64,000 bases of DNA, from assembly GCF_040640155.1 (NCBI RefSeq), contig NZ_JBFABE010000044.1, forward strand, positions 1-64,000, written 5' to 3'. Position numbers and translations under genes: made by a program. Source of the stretch: Streptosporangium sp040640155. GTDB taxonomy: Bacteria > Actinomycetota > Actinomycetes > Streptosporangiales > Streptosporangiaceae. Shown in pieces: positions 53,130 through 62,181 of this stretch; the first letter of the stretch is position 1, and each line of letters opens with the position of its first letter. The notes beneath the pieces are model-generated. The model made no database searches, was not told where the DNA came from, and was given only the letters and a program-made list of their open reading frames with translations.

Positions 53130-54611
53130 TCAGGGGGGCGCGTCGCCGCGTGCGGCCTCCTGGGCGCACACCTCCTCCAGGTCGTCGAGCCGCCTCATGC
53201 CGTGCACGCCGCGGGCCGTGCGCGGGTTGGCGGCCAGCCACTCCTGGTTGCGGGCGAAGAACCACCAGTAACCCGCGGTGAACGGACAGGCGTCCTCCCC
53301 GGTCCGCCGGGTGGGCCGGTAGCGGCAGGACCCGCAGAAGTCGCTCATGCGGTTGATGTACGCGCCCCCGGCCGCGTACGGCTTGGTCGCCAGCATGCCG
53401 CCGTCGGCGTGCTGCGACATGCCGATCACGTTGGGCACCATCACCCACTCGTACCCGTCGACGAAGCAGCGGTGGAACCAGTCGGTCAGCCGCGCGGGGT
53501 CGTACCCCCGCTGGAGCGCGAAGTTCCCCAGCACCATCAGCCGGACGATGTGATGGGTGAACCCGGTGTCGCGCACCTGGGCGAGCGCCCACGACAGGCA
53601 GCGCGCCTCGACGGCGTCGGCGTCCAGCTCCTCGAACCAGGCGGGCGGCGCCACGCGGGCCGACAGCCGGTTGAGGTCGCGGTAGTCCTCACCGAAGTAC
53701 CAGTACAGGTGCCAGACGTAGTCGCGCCAGCCGATGAGCTGCCGCACGTACCCCTCGACGCTCGCGAGCGGGGCCCGGCCCGCCCGGTAGGCGGCCTCGG
53801 CGGCCCGCACGCACGTCATGGGGTCGAGCAGCCCGAGGTTGATGGCGGGCGAGAGCATGCTGTGCGCCATGAACGGGTCATCGGCCAGCATCGCGTCCTG
53901 ATGCGGGCCGAAGGCGGGCAGCCGGTGCCCGACGAAGCGCCGCAGCGCGCTACGGGCCTCCGCGACGGTGGCGGGGAACGTGCGGGGCCCGTCACGGCCG
54001 ACGAAGGACACCTCGCCGTCGCGCTCCCACCGGTCCAGGTCGTGACGTACCCGCTCGTCGATCTCGTCCTCCTGGGCCGTCCACGGTCCCGGCACGTCCA
54101 GCCCTCCGGCGGGCGGCGGCTCGCGGTTGTCCGCGTCGAGGTTCCACCGGCCGCCGGCGGGCTCGTCGCCGTCCATGAGCACGTCCAGGCGGCGCCGGGC
54201 GTCGCGGTAGAAGTCCTCCATGAGCAGCCGGTGACCGCCCCTGCCCTCGGCCCAGGCGGTGAACTCCTCCGCGGTGCTGGTGAACCCGCGCGAGGGCAGG
54301 ACGGTCACCTCGGCACGACTCCGGACGAACGCGTCGGCCGCGTGACCGGTGGGCCCGCAGACGCTGACCGGACCGCCGGCGCGGTCCAGCGCCTCGCCGA
54401 AGGTGTCGGTCCGCAGGAACAGCGCGCGCTCGCCCAGCTCGGCCGCCCGGTGCCGCAGCGCCGAGAGCGTCAGGTGCGCCTTCTGCCGGTGGTAGCGCCG
54501 CCGCCGCAGCACCGACCTGGCCTCGACCAGCAGCACCGGCTGGTCGTCGGAGTCGAGGAAGTGCTCCCCGAGTTGATCGGCGAAGAGCCATCGCCTGCCG
54601 TGTTCCCCCAT
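53130..54611 (-). CDS. FeS-type photolyase/cryptochrome (FeS-BCP, PhrB-like)
   Basis: 493 residues. N-terminal Rossmann antenna domain (WLFADQLGEHF, RSRAEVTVLPSRGFTSTAEEF), C-terminal FAD domain with LIGWRDYVWHLYWY and WVMVPNVIGMSQHADGG. Cysteines at 338, 426, 429 and 442 reproduce the spacing (88, 3, 13) of the 4Fe-4S ligands of Agrobacterium PhrB. PhrB repairs (6-4) photoproducts, so light-driven repair is the likely role. ATG 54611 begins MGEHGRRWLFADQ. Confidence 0.92.
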   Translation of the reverse strand: MGEHGRRWLFADQLGEHFLDSDDQPVLLVEARSVLRRRRYHRQKAHLTLSALRHRAAELGERALFLRTDTFGEALDRAGGPVSVCGPTGHAADAFVRSRAEVTVLPSRGFTSTAEEFTAWAEGRGGHRLLMEDFYRDARRRLDVLMDGDEPAGGRWNLDADNREPPPAGGLDVPGPWTAQEDEIDERVRHDLDRWERDGEVSFVGRDGPRTFPATVAEARSALRRFVGHRLPAFGPHQDAMLADDPFMAHSMLSPAINLGLLDPMTCVRAAEAAYRAGRAPLASVEGYVRQLIGWRDYVWHLYWYFGEDYRDLNRLSARVAPPAWFEELDADAVEARCLSWALAQVRDTGFTHHIVRLMVLGNFALQRGYDPARLTDWFHRCFVDGYEWVMVPNVIGMSQHADGGMLATKPYAAGGAYINRMSDFCGSCRYRPTRRTGEDACPFTAGYWWFFARNQEWLAANPRTARGVHGMRRLDDLEEVCAQEAARGDAPP

Positions 54612-54938
54612 ACCGCCATCCTGACCGCTCGGCGCGCCGTTTCCCGCGCGCCTCGCTGGTCGGACCGCACGCGCCACGACCTGTCGCGGGGGCCGGCGCG
54701 CACGGCCGGCGCGCACGGTGGGCTCCACGGGCCCCCGCCCCCGGCGGCGGCCGGACCCGGGCGGAGGATCGAACGCACGGCCGAACGAGTGACCGAACGG
54801 GCGGGCGGGCAGGCAGGAGGACGACCGAGCGGGCGGCCCAGCGGACGCGCGGACGCGCGCCCGTACGAGGGTCGGCGGGCGACAGACGGCCCGGCCTCCT
54901 CTGTTAGGGTCGCCGTCGGCGTGAGCGCCGGCAGGGTC
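54612..54938. other. Gene-free stretch upstream of the two-component operon
   Basis: About 330 bp with GGGCGGGC-like low complexity (54800-54850); TGTTAGGGT at 54902 could be a -10 for the plus-strand operon. No gene supported. Confidence 0.45.
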
Positions 54939-55014
54939 GTGACACGACCATGACATGGCGCGGACGGGACGGGGACACGGCCGGCCCACAGTGGACGGTG
55001 ACGACCGGCGGGCG
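54939..55014 (+). promoter_or_regulatory. Duplicated regulatory block, copy A
   Basis: 76 bp, about 80% alike to 58540-58615. It begins with GTGACACGACCATGACATGG, in which TGACAC and TGACAT are 11 bp apart as in OmpR-type direct repeats, and ends with ACAGTGGACGG and GACCGGCGGGCG. It lies just upstream of the response regulator. Confidence 0.7.
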
Positions 55015-55034
55015 AGCTACGGGGGACGTACCAG

Positions 55035-55724
55035 GTGAAACTCGGCGGCGTGGCACGGGTGTTGCTGATCGAGGACGACCCTGCCGTCCGCGAGGGCCTC
55101 GAACTCGCCCTGACCCGGCACGGGTACCGGGTGCGCGCGGTGGAGTCCGGCGAGCAGGGGCTGGAACGGCTGCGCGCGGACCCGCCCGACGTCGTCGTCC
55201 TCGACCTGATGCTGCCCGGCATGGACGGATTCGAGGTCTGCCGCCGCATCCGGGCCGCCGGCCAGGTACCGATCATCATGGTGACCGCCCGCGGCGACGA
55301 CATGGACGTGGTCGCCGGGCTGGAGGCGGGCGCCGACGACTACGTGGTCAAACCGGTGCAGCCCAGGGTGCTCGAGGCACGCATCGGCGCCGTGCTCCGG
55401 CGGATCGGCCGCGACCACGCGGAACAGGAGCGGCACGGGGACCTCACCATCGACCGCGCCGGGATCGTGGTCGCCAAACGCGGCGTGCCGGTGGACCTCG
55501 CCCCGACCGAGCTGCGCCTGCTGCTCGAACTCTCCGGCACGCCGGGCCGGGTGCACAGCCGCCAGCAGCTCCTGGAGTCGGTGTGGGAGCACGGGTACTT
55601 CGGCGACTCACGCCTGGTGGACGCGTGCGTGCAACGACTGCGCGCGAAGATCGAGGACGACTCGGCGGCGCCCCTCTACGTACAGACGGTGCGTGGGTTC
55701 GGGTACCGCTTCGGACCGGTGTGA
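55035..55724 (+). CDS. OmpR-family response regulator
   Basis: 229 residues. Receiver: LLIEDDPAVR, D57 in VVVLDLMLPGMDGFE, MVTARGDD, VVKPVQP. C-terminal winged helix: VDLAPTELRLLLELSGTPGR, SRLVDACVQRLRAKIEDD, VRGFGYRF. GTG 55035 after GGGGGA. First gene of a regulator-kinase-lipoprotein operon reminiscent of cell-envelope stress systems such as CseBC or VanRS. Predicted to bind the duplicated block upstream and that at 58540. Confidence 0.93.
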   Translation: MKLGGVARVLLIEDDPAVREGLELALTRHGYRVRAVESGEQGLERLRADPPDVVVLDLMLPGMDGFEVCRRIRAAGQVPIIMVTARGDDMDVVAGLEAGADDYVVKPVQPRVLEARIGAVLRRIGRDHAEQERHGDLTIDRAGIVVAKRGVPVDLAPTELRLLLELSGTPGRVHSRQQLLESVWEHGYFGDSRLVDACVQRLRAKIEDDSAAPLYVQTVRGFGYRFGPV

Positions 55725-55731
55725 GCCGCCG

Positions 55732-57234
55732 GTGACACCACGGCCGAGCCTGGGGCTGCGCGCCCGGCTGCTGTCCGCCTTCGCGCTGCTGTGCGTGGTC
55801 ACCGCCGCGGCGGTGACCGGCGGCATCTACGTCGAGGCCCGCAACGCCATCCTGAAGCGGACCCAGGACGCCGCGGTCCTGGCGATGACCGACCGCCTGA
55901 AGGCGCTCTACCCGTTGCACGGCACGGCGCCCGGCCCGGACGAGCTCGGCGAGATCGCCGCGGCCTCGGCCGACCGGCACAGTCTCGCGGTCGCCTTCCA
56001 CCGCGGGACGCACTCTCCGATCCCCCCGCTCCCGCCCCCGCGACCGGGACCCCGCGGGCCGGGCGGGCCGGGCGGGCCGGGCGGGAGGACCTGGATGTCG
56101 GATCTCACGATCATCTCACCGGAGTTGCGGCAGGCGGTGGCCGGTGGCCGCACCGCGTGGCAGCGGGTGGTGCGGCGGGGCGAGCCCGTCCTCGTCATCG
56201 GCACGCCGTTGATGATCACCGAACAGGACCGCACGACGCGGGCGTCCGGCATCGAGGTGTACACCGCCCGCAGCCTGCTCCCCGAACAGCACAGCGTCGA
56301 CGCGCTCGCCGCACGCGCCTGGCTCAACGGCGGGGCGGCCCTGGCGTTCGCGGTCGTCCTGGCACTGCTGGCCACCCGCGGCGTGCTGCGCCCGGTACGC
56401 GAACTCGGCCGGGCCGCACGCCTGCTGGGCCAGGGCGAACTGCGCACCAGGATCACGGTGCGCGGTTCCGACGAGCTGGCCGACGTGGCACGCACCTTCA
56501 ACGACACCGCCGCCCAGCTGGAACGGCTCGTCGAGCAGCTGCGCGAGATGGAGGCCGACGCCCGCCGGTTCGTGGCCGACGTCTCCCACGAACTGCGCAC
56601 CCCCCTGGCCGCGCTCACCGCGGTCGCCGACGTCCTGGAGGAGGAGGCGGCCGAGCTGCCACAACCGGCCGGAAGGGCCGCCAGGCTCGTCAGCCAGGAG
56701 ACGCTCAACCTCACCGCCCTGGTGAACGACCTCATCGAGATCAGCAGGTTCGACTCCGGTGTCGCCGCCCTCGTCCCGAACGAGGTCGACATGGCCGAAC
56801 TGGTGCGCTCGACCCTGCGCGCCCGGGGCTGGCAGGAAACGGTGCGCGCCGAGATCCCCGCCGGGATCATCGCGCGGCTGGACCCGCGCCGGGTGGACGT
56901 CGTCCTCGCCAACCTGGTCGGCAACGCCCTGCGGCACGGCGAGCCACCGGTGTCGGTACGGCTCCACGCCGACCCGCACCGGATCACCCTCGAGGTCCGC
57001 GACCACGGACCGGGACTGGACGAGGCGGTGCTGCCGCACGTGTTCGACCGGTTCTACAAGGCCAGCGCGGCCAGGGCCAGATCCGAGGGCAGCGGCCTGG
57101 GCCTGGCCATCGCCCGGGAGAACGCGCGCCTGCACCGAGGCGACCTCACCGTCGCCAACGCCCCGGACGGTGGCGCCGTCTTCACGCTGCGCCTGCCCCG
57201 CCGGGCGCCCGACCCGGACGGAGGCCCCGAATGA
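55732..57234 (+). CDS. Sensor histidine kinase
   Basis: 500 residues. TM1 (about 12-32), an extracytoplasmic sensor (33-195) containing Pro- and Gly-rich repeats (PPLPPPRPGPRGPGGPGGPG), TM2 (about 198-216), HAMP (217-270), HisKA with H286 in DVSHELRTPLAAL, and HATPase with LVGNALRHG, DHGPGLDE and GSGLGLAIA. GTG 55732 starts the homology; no good ribosome site, 7 bp from the regulator stop, so coupling is likely. Cognate kinase of the preceding regulator. Confidence 0.92.
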   Translation: MTPRPSLGLRARLLSAFALLCVVTAAAVTGGIYVEARNAILKRTQDAAVLAMTDRLKALYPLHGTAPGPDELGEIAAASADRHSLAVAFHRGTHSPIPPLPPPRPGPRGPGGPGGPGGRTWMSDLTIISPELRQAVAGGRTAWQRVVRRGEPVLVIGTPLMITEQDRTTRASGIEVYTARSLLPEQHSVDALAARAWLNGGAALAFAVVLALLATRGVLRPVRELGRAARLLGQGELRTRITVRGSDELADVARTFNDTAAQLERLVEQLREMEADARRFVADVSHELRTPLAALTAVADVLEEEAAELPQPAGRAARLVSQETLNLTALVNDLIEISRFDSGVAALVPNEVDMAELVRSTLRARGWQETVRAEIPAGIIARLDPRRVDVVLANLVGNALRHGEPPVSVRLHADPHRITLEVRDHGPGLDEAVLPHVFDRFYKASAARARSEGSGLGLAIARENARLHRGDLTVANAPDGGAVFTLRLPRRAPDPDGGPE

Positions 57235-57722
57235 GAACCGGGCCCGCCCGCCTCGCGCTCGCCGCGGGGCTCGTGTCGCTCGCCGCCGCGACCGGCTGCG
57301 GCGTGCGGCCCAGCGACGTCGTCGACGCCGGCGAACCGCCGAGCGGAGGCGTCGCGCCGGCCACGACGATCACCCTCTACCTGGTCAGGAACGGCCGCCT
57401 CGACGCGGTGACGCGGCCCGGCCCCGGCGGCCGCCCCCTGTTCAAGGCGGACACCCTCGCGCTGCTGGCGGCCGGACCCAGCGCGAGGGAACGGGCCCAC
57501 GGGCTCACCAGCGACGTCCCTCCCGAAGCCGGCCCGTTCTCGGTGACCGTCAGGCCCGCGGGCCACCTGGTGGTCACCCTGTCGGTCGCGGCCGGCGACC
57601 TGTCCGCGCTGGCCGTCGAGCAGATCGTGTGCACGGCCGCCGCCACGGCGCCGGAGAGCCCCGCCCACGTCACCCTCGTCGGCGCCGGCCGGAGCGTCGG
57701 CCCCCGCGACTGCCCGGAGTGA
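57231..57722 (+). CDS. Small lipoprotein of the two-component operon
   Basis: 163 residues. Signal peptide with lipobox AATGC, then CGVRPSDVVDAGEPPSGG, a hallmark of a small actinobacterial lipoprotein family, and a GerMN-like domain (TLYLVRNGRLDAVTRP, ADTLALLAAGPSARERAHGL, VEQIVCTAA). Probably modulates the adjacent kinase at the outer face, as CseA does for CseC. Overlaps the kinase by four bases (ATGA). Confidence 0.85.
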   Translation: MRTGPARLALAAGLVSLAAATGCGVRPSDVVDAGEPPSGGVAPATTITLYLVRNGRLDAVTRPGPGGRPLFKADTLALLAAGPSARERAHGLTSDVPPEAGPFSVTVRPAGHLVVTLSVAAGDLSALAVEQIVCTAAATAPESPAHVTLVGAGRSVGPRDCPE

Positions 57723-57777
57723 CCCGTGCCCCCGGCCCGGAGCGACCGCGGACGGGACCCGGGCGGGCCGCACCGGG

Positions 57778-58350
57778 CTACGGCCGGTCCGTGTACCGCA
57801 TGACGTGATCCACACCGGGATGGGGCCGCCGTCGTGGCGGCCTGCCGCCGCACTCCGGGCGGTGCTCGAAGTGCCACCACTCGTTGTCGTACAGGCGGTA
57901 GAGGTCGTAGCGGGAGCCGTGCTCCTCCAGCCAGCGCGCGCCCTCGTGGGGGCGCACGTCCAGCGCGACGCCCCTGACATGTCCCGATTCCGCCGCTGGC
58001 AGCACGAGCATGCGCGCCAACGCCGGGGAACCGCAGCGGCGCACCTCCTCGTCGAACATCCGCTGCTGGACGAGGGGATCGCGATATCCCGACGTGAGGC
58101 CGATGAGCCGGCCGTGACGCCACAGGGCCCGGGTCCGCGCCGCGGTGAACGCCGCCAGGGCGCCGTCGGTGAGCCCGGTGAGATCCTCGGCGGGGAAGCG
58201 CATCCGCAACGCCCAGCGGCAGGCCAGCTCGCGGGCACGGCCGGGACGGAGAACGGACGCCACGGGCAGCAGGAGCACGGCGAGCACCAGCGTGACCACG
58301 GCGAACAGCCGGTCACGGGGCCGGGAGGGGATCGTACGCGGTTCGTTCAT
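57778..58350 (-). CDS. D-alanyl-D-alanine carboxypeptidase, VanY-like (M15B)
   Basis: 190 residues. Membrane anchor (about 15-33) then LAS/M15 domain: LTSGYRDPLVQQRMF, zinc ligands H124 and D131 in SGHVRGVALD, H160 and catalytic E157 in NEWWHFE. Removes the terminal D-Ala of peptidoglycan stems; gives low-level glycopeptide tolerance in Van systems. Convergent with the lipoprotein gene. ATG 58350; weak ribosome site. Near the VanRS-like pair, so likely of the same response. Confidence 0.9.
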   Translation of the reverse strand: MNEPRTIPSRPRDRLFAVVTLVLAVLLLPVASVLRPGRARELACRWALRMRFPAEDLTGLTDGALAAFTAARTRALWRHGRLIGLTSGYRDPLVQQRMFDEEVRRCGSPALARMLVLPAAESGHVRGVALDVRPHEGARWLEEHGSRYDLYRLYDNEWWHFEHRPECGGRPPRRRPHPGVDHVMRYTDRP

Positions 58351-58539
58351 GACGAACCACGATCGGCACCGAACATGCGCGCGCCGTCCGCCGCGTGTCA
58401 CCGTTTCTCGACGCGGCCCCCGCCCGGCCCCCACCCGGCCCCCGCCGGGGCCGCTGCCGAGGGCACCGCCGGGGTCACCGTGGAGACGCCGTGGAGAACC
58501 GCCGTGGAGGTCGCTGCCGGCGTGGCCTCCGACGAGACC

Positions 58540-58615
58540 GTGACACGCCCATGACACGGCCAGGACGAGGCGGCCACACGACGGCCCGACAGTGGACGGG
58601 GCCGACCGGCGGGCG
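58540..58615 (+). promoter_or_regulatory. Duplicated regulatory block, copy B
   Basis: 76 bp aligned to 54939-55014 with one gap each way. It begins with GTGACACGCCCATGACACGG (TGACAC repeats 11 bp apart) and ends with ACAGTGGACGG and GACCGGCGGGCG. It lies 180 bp upstream of the TPR/protease-fold gene and 190 bp upstream of divergent vanY. The remainder of 58351-58797 holds no gene. Confidence 0.7.
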
Positions 58616-58797
58616 GATCCGGGGACGCGCCGCCGATGCTCGGCGGCACGTCGCGCACGTCGCGCACGTCGCGCACGTCGACGGCCGAGGACGGCCGAGG
58701 ACGACCCGGTCGTACGGAGGCGCCCGGACCGGCCCTGACCCCGGACCGTCCACCGGACGGGAAACCACGGCAGAAGTGACCGACAAAAGGAGAAGAC

Positions 58798-60090
58798 GTG
58801 GCCGACAACGCAGAATGGGACCGGCGTTCGCTGCTGCGGGGCGCCGCCGCGGCGGCCGGTGCCGCCATGACCGTGCCGCTGCTGGGCGGCACCGCCACGG
58901 CACAGGCCGGCAGCGGTGACGCGGACGCGCTGTTCAGGGCCGGAAGGTTCGAACAGGCAGCCCGCGCCTACGAGAGGATCCTGAGGAAGGACCCCGGGAA
59001 CGTGGACGCGGCCCGCCAGCGCGGTTACGCGGCGCTCCTGGTCAACCGGTTCCCCGACGCCGAGAGATACCTCAAGGCGGCCGTCGAGCTGGCGCCCGAC
59101 GACAAGAAGGCCCACCGCCTCCTCGCCGACTGCTACACCCGGCAGGACAGGTTCTCCCTCGCCGCACCGCACTGGAAGGCGGCCGGCGAGGAGAGCCAGG
59201 CCGAACTGTTCGCGGCGTTCCGCGGCGAGCCGTACCGGATCCGCGGTGACGTCGCGCGCGTGCCGTGGCGGCAGATGGACCCGATGCCGACGGTGCAGGC
59301 CTCGCTCAACGGCGGACCGCCGAAGGACCTCTCGTTCTACACGCGCGTCGCGTCACTGAACCTGTCGGCGAGGGCGGCCAAGGAAGCCGGGCTGCGCGCG
59401 GTCACCGAGGAGAGGTTCGAATACCAGGGCAGAACCGTGACCTACTCGTCCGGGATACTGGACTCCTTCGAACTGGGCGGCATCGAACTGCGCAACATCC
59501 CCGTGAGCTGGTCGGACACGGACGACACCTCGGAGTCGGGGGACGGGCTGATCGGCACGTGGATCCTCTACCACTTCCTGACGACCGTCGACTACGCGGG
59601 CCGGTCGCTGATCCTGCGCCGCAGAACCCCCGAGACGGCCGACAGGGCGCGTGCCGCCGCCGAACGCTCGGGCGCCGAGGCCCTGCCGCTCTGGCTGGCC
59701 CGCGAGCACCTGCTGTTCAGCAGGGGAAGCATCGCAGGCAGGGCCGACTCCGGCGAACGGGTGGTCGCCCTGAACATCGGCGGAGGCGGCGAGATGGTCG
59801 CGAGCACGACCGAGGAGACGGCCAGGCGGTTGCGCATCCGCGTCGACCGCGACCGCCCGATGGAGACCTCGGCCGGGGGCCGGTTCATCACCGCCCACCC
59901 CTGCTACCCGAAGGAGGTCCGCCTCGGCGGCGCCGTCGCCGACGACGTCTACTGCTACGTGGACGATGCGCTCGACCGCGAGGGGTTCGACGTGCTCGCC
60001 AACTTCTCCCACGGTTTCTACAAGCCCTACAACATCACGCTCGACTTCACCGGCATGAACGTCTACATCGCCCGCGGCAGGGCCACCTGA
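58798..60090 (+). CDS. Tat-exported TPR protein with degenerate retropepsin-like domains
   Basis: 430 residues. Twin-arginine signal WDRRSLLRGAAAAAGAA; two to three TPR units (about 40-125: ADALFRAGRFEQAARAYERI, AALLVNRFPDAERYLKAAVE); then two retropepsin-like halves. In homologues each half has D-T-G; here the first reads Y181-T-R in PKDLSFYTRVASLNLS and the second N326-I-G in ALNIGGGGEMVAS. Both catalytic Asp are absent, so it is probably a pseudoprotease or binding protein at the cell surface. GTG 58798 has AAGGAG 6 bases upstream. Regulated by block B, hence likely the two-component system. Confidence 0.8.
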   Translation: MADNAEWDRRSLLRGAAAAAGAAMTVPLLGGTATAQAGSGDADALFRAGRFEQAARAYERILRKDPGNVDAARQRGYAALLVNRFPDAERYLKAAVELAPDDKKAHRLLADCYTRQDRFSLAAPHWKAAGEESQAELFAAFRGEPYRIRGDVARVPWRQMDPMPTVQASLNGGPPKDLSFYTRVASLNLSARAAKEAGLRAVTEERFEYQGRTVTYSSGILDSFELGGIELRNIPVSWSDTDDTSESGDGLIGTWILYHFLTTVDYAGRSLILRRRTPETADRARAAAERSGAEALPLWLAREHLLFSRGSIAGRADSGERVVALNIGGGGEMVASTTEETARRLRIRVDRDRPMETSAGGRFITAHPCYPKEVRLGGAVADDVYCYVDDALDREGFDVLANFSHGFYKPYNITLDFTGMNVYIARGRAT

Positions 60091-60180
60091 CCGCCGTGAC
60101 CGCACAGGCGTCACGGGAGCCGCCCGGCGGCCTCCGCGCCGGGCGCGGCACCCGGCGTGAAGCGCGCCGGCTGTGCCCGC

Positions 60181-60208
60181 GGACCGGCGGGGCGGACCCC
60201 GCCGGTCC
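60181..60208. terminator. Bidirectional hairpin terminator
   Basis: 12-bp perfect stem GGACCGGCGGGG/CCCCGCCGGTCC with a CGGA tetraloop between the convergent TPR/protease-fold and GH43 genes. Confidence 0.8.
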
Positions 60209-60223
60209 GGCGACGTACCCCTG

Positions 60224-61615
60224 CTAGTAGGTGACCTGGAAGGTGGCGTCCTGCCGGGTGGCCTGGTTCGAGCCGGGGCCGAGCTGGTCGATGCGGAGTT
60301 CGTGACCGGCGTGGCGGATGTAGCGGTCGGGGAAGTTGTGGGAGCGGAACGACGCCCAGGCGCCGTCGGCCAGGCCCGGCGTCCGGTGGAAGGTGGCGTC
60401 GGCCCGGAACGTGGAGGTGTTGTCGTTCGGATCGAGCCTGAGGGCGTAGTTCGAGTGCCGCAGGTAGCGGCCGGGGAAGTTCACCGACTCGAACGACACT
60501 CCGGCGGGGTCGGCCAGGCCCGGCACCAGCCGCCACTGCTGGTCGGCCGTCGGGTCCATCGGGAAGGGGTCGATCCGCGCGACGTTGCCCGCGTGCCGCA
60601 CGTAGCGGTCCGGGAGGTTGTACGACTTGAGGCGGTTCCACCCCGGTGCTCCCCAGCGGTTGACCAGCGCGGTCCGCTCGGCCGCGGTGATCGGGGTGAT
60701 GGTGGCGTGCTTGGCGTTGATCGGCGCGGTGTAGGTGCGCTGGCCGATCGGCGACCAGGCGTTGCCGTTGACGTCGGACGACCGCCAGGCGTAGAAGACG
60801 GCGTTGGCCGGTGAGAACGAGTCGCCCCACAGCCAGAACGTGTTGCTCGTGTTCGACGTGACCAGGATCGGCGCCTCGATCGCGCCTCCCTGCCGCAGGC
60901 CGGTGGTGAGCGTGGTGAAGCTGTTCGGCAGGCCCGTGGTGGAACGCGCCACGTACAGGTTGCCGTCGGCCATGTTCTTGTACGACAGGTAGAAGTTCCC
61001 GCCGTTCACCAGGACGTCGCCGTCCAGGACGTTGAAGCCCGGGTCGAAGAACACCTGGGGCGTGCCCATGTCGACGAAGTCGGTCGTCCAGTTGACCATG
61101 AGGACGTCGCGGGTGCCGTTGTTGGCCGAGTAGATGACCGCGTACGCGTTGCGCGAGGGCACCCAGAACGCCTCCGGCGCCCACGAGTGAGTGGCCATGG
61201 TGTGCAGGCGCACCCGGCGGTAGTTGGTGAAGCCGGTCAGGTCCGCCGAGTCCCACACGTGGATGTACTGGTTGGCGAGGTTGAACACGCGGCCCTTGAG
61301 GTCGGTGGCCAGGACCGTGAACGTGCCGTCCTGCTTGCGCAGGATGTACGGGTCACGCAGGCCCTGCATGCCTCCGGTCGGCGTGACGACCGGGTTGTTC
61401 TGGTTCAGCGGCATCCAGTCCAGGCCGTCGGAACTGACCGCCAGGTGGAGGGCGTAGCTGTCGCCGGACTGGTTCGGCGACTCCTTGAAGTAGCCCATCA
61501 CGTAGGCCGAGTAGGTGGCCGCCGACGCGGACGACGCGGACGACGCGGACGGGACGGTGACGGTCAGGCTCAGTACGGCCGCGAGCAGCGCGGCGATCCT
61601 TCGGCGCAGGGACAC
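60224..61615 (-). CDS. Secreted GH43 with C-terminal AbfB arabinose-binding domain
   Basis: 463 residues. Signal peptide SLRRRIAALLAAVLSLTVTV; five-bladed GH43 domain (about 35-310) with Asp base in GLRDPYILRKQ, Asp in VLDGDVLVNGG and acid Glu in GGAIEAPIL; then three AbfB (CBM42) beta-trefoil repeats (NLPDRYVRHAG, NFPGRYLRHSN, NFPDRYIRHAG). Acts on arabinan or arabinoxylan side chains. GTG 61615 is used; the ATG 20 codons upstream is in an operator palindrome and is not the start. Confidence 0.9.
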   Translation of the reverse strand: MSLRRRIAALLAAVLSLTVTVPSASSASSASAATYSAYVMGYFKESPNQSGDSYALHLAVSSDGLDWMPLNQNNPVVTPTGGMQGLRDPYILRKQDGTFTVLATDLKGRVFNLANQYIHVWDSADLTGFTNYRRVRLHTMATHSWAPEAFWVPSRNAYAVIYSANNGTRDVLMVNWTTDFVDMGTPQVFFDPGFNVLDGDVLVNGGNFYLSYKNMADGNLYVARSTTGLPNSFTTLTTGLRQGGAIEAPILVTSNTSNTFWLWGDSFSPANAVFYAWRSSDVNGNAWSPIGQRTYTAPINAKHATITPITAAERTALVNRWGAPGWNRLKSYNLPDRYVRHAGNVARIDPFPMDPTADQQWRLVPGLADPAGVSFESVNFPGRYLRHSNYALRLDPNDNTSTFRADATFHRTPGLADGAWASFRSHNFPDRYIRHAGHELRIDQLGPGSNQATRQDATFQVTY

Positions 61616-61655
61616 GGGGGCACCCTTCTTCGGGGAGCGGGGGTGGCATGCGGAT

Positions 61656-61671
61656 TTGTTAACGTTAACAA
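61656..61671. promoter_or_regulatory. LacI-type operator of class 2
   Basis: TTGTTAACGTTAACAA, perfect 16-bp palindrome 40 bp upstream of the GH43-AbfB start. Confidence 0.85.
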
Positions 61672-61907
61672 TCAACGGCGCACGTAGACCTCGGAAAACG
61701 GGCCGGCGCCCTGCTGGAGAGGGACGATCGGGTCACATCAACGTTTCTTCCGTGTTTCCGCAGAAGTGTTCACGTTGTCATCGCGGATGTCAACGGCGCC
61801 CGGCGGGCGTGCCGGCGGATCCTCACACCCCTTGACGAAGGCGGTGCGGGGGCCGAAGCTGAGTACCGGCACCCTTGCAATTCCGTGAACCCGTGATGAC
61901 GCAACGA

Positions 61908-61925
61908 TTTGTTAACGTTAACAAA
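61908..61925. promoter_or_regulatory. LacI-type operator of class 2
   Basis: TTTGTTAACGTTAACAAA, perfect 18-bp palindrome midway in the divergent 566-bp region between the two GH43 genes. Confidence 0.85.
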
Positions 61926-62000
61926 GCGTGCCCCCTCCCCCGCCGATCACCCGCGCGGGCGAACCTCGCGAACAGGAGTGCGACCGCCTCACCCCTCGGA

Positions 62001-62014
62001 TGTTAACGATAACA
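62001..62014. promoter_or_regulatory. LacI-type operator of class 2
   Basis: TGTTAACGATAACA, one mismatch from the palindrome, upstream of the GH43-ricin gene. No LacI gene is adjacent; the regulator is probably encoded beyond the window. No other gene is seen in 61616-62181. Confidence 0.75.
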
Positions 62015-62181
62015 AAACCGTGACCCGCCCCCGCGTCCTTCGTGTGGTCCCGGCACGAGCGACGCCACCCGGCCCCCGGTCCCCGGTTCGCGGGCCCGCT
62101 CCGGCCACGGAGCGGCGGTGAGTCGCTCCGTCCCTCTTTCCCCCGCCGACATCCCCGTACAGACGATCTCAGGAGTGACTC

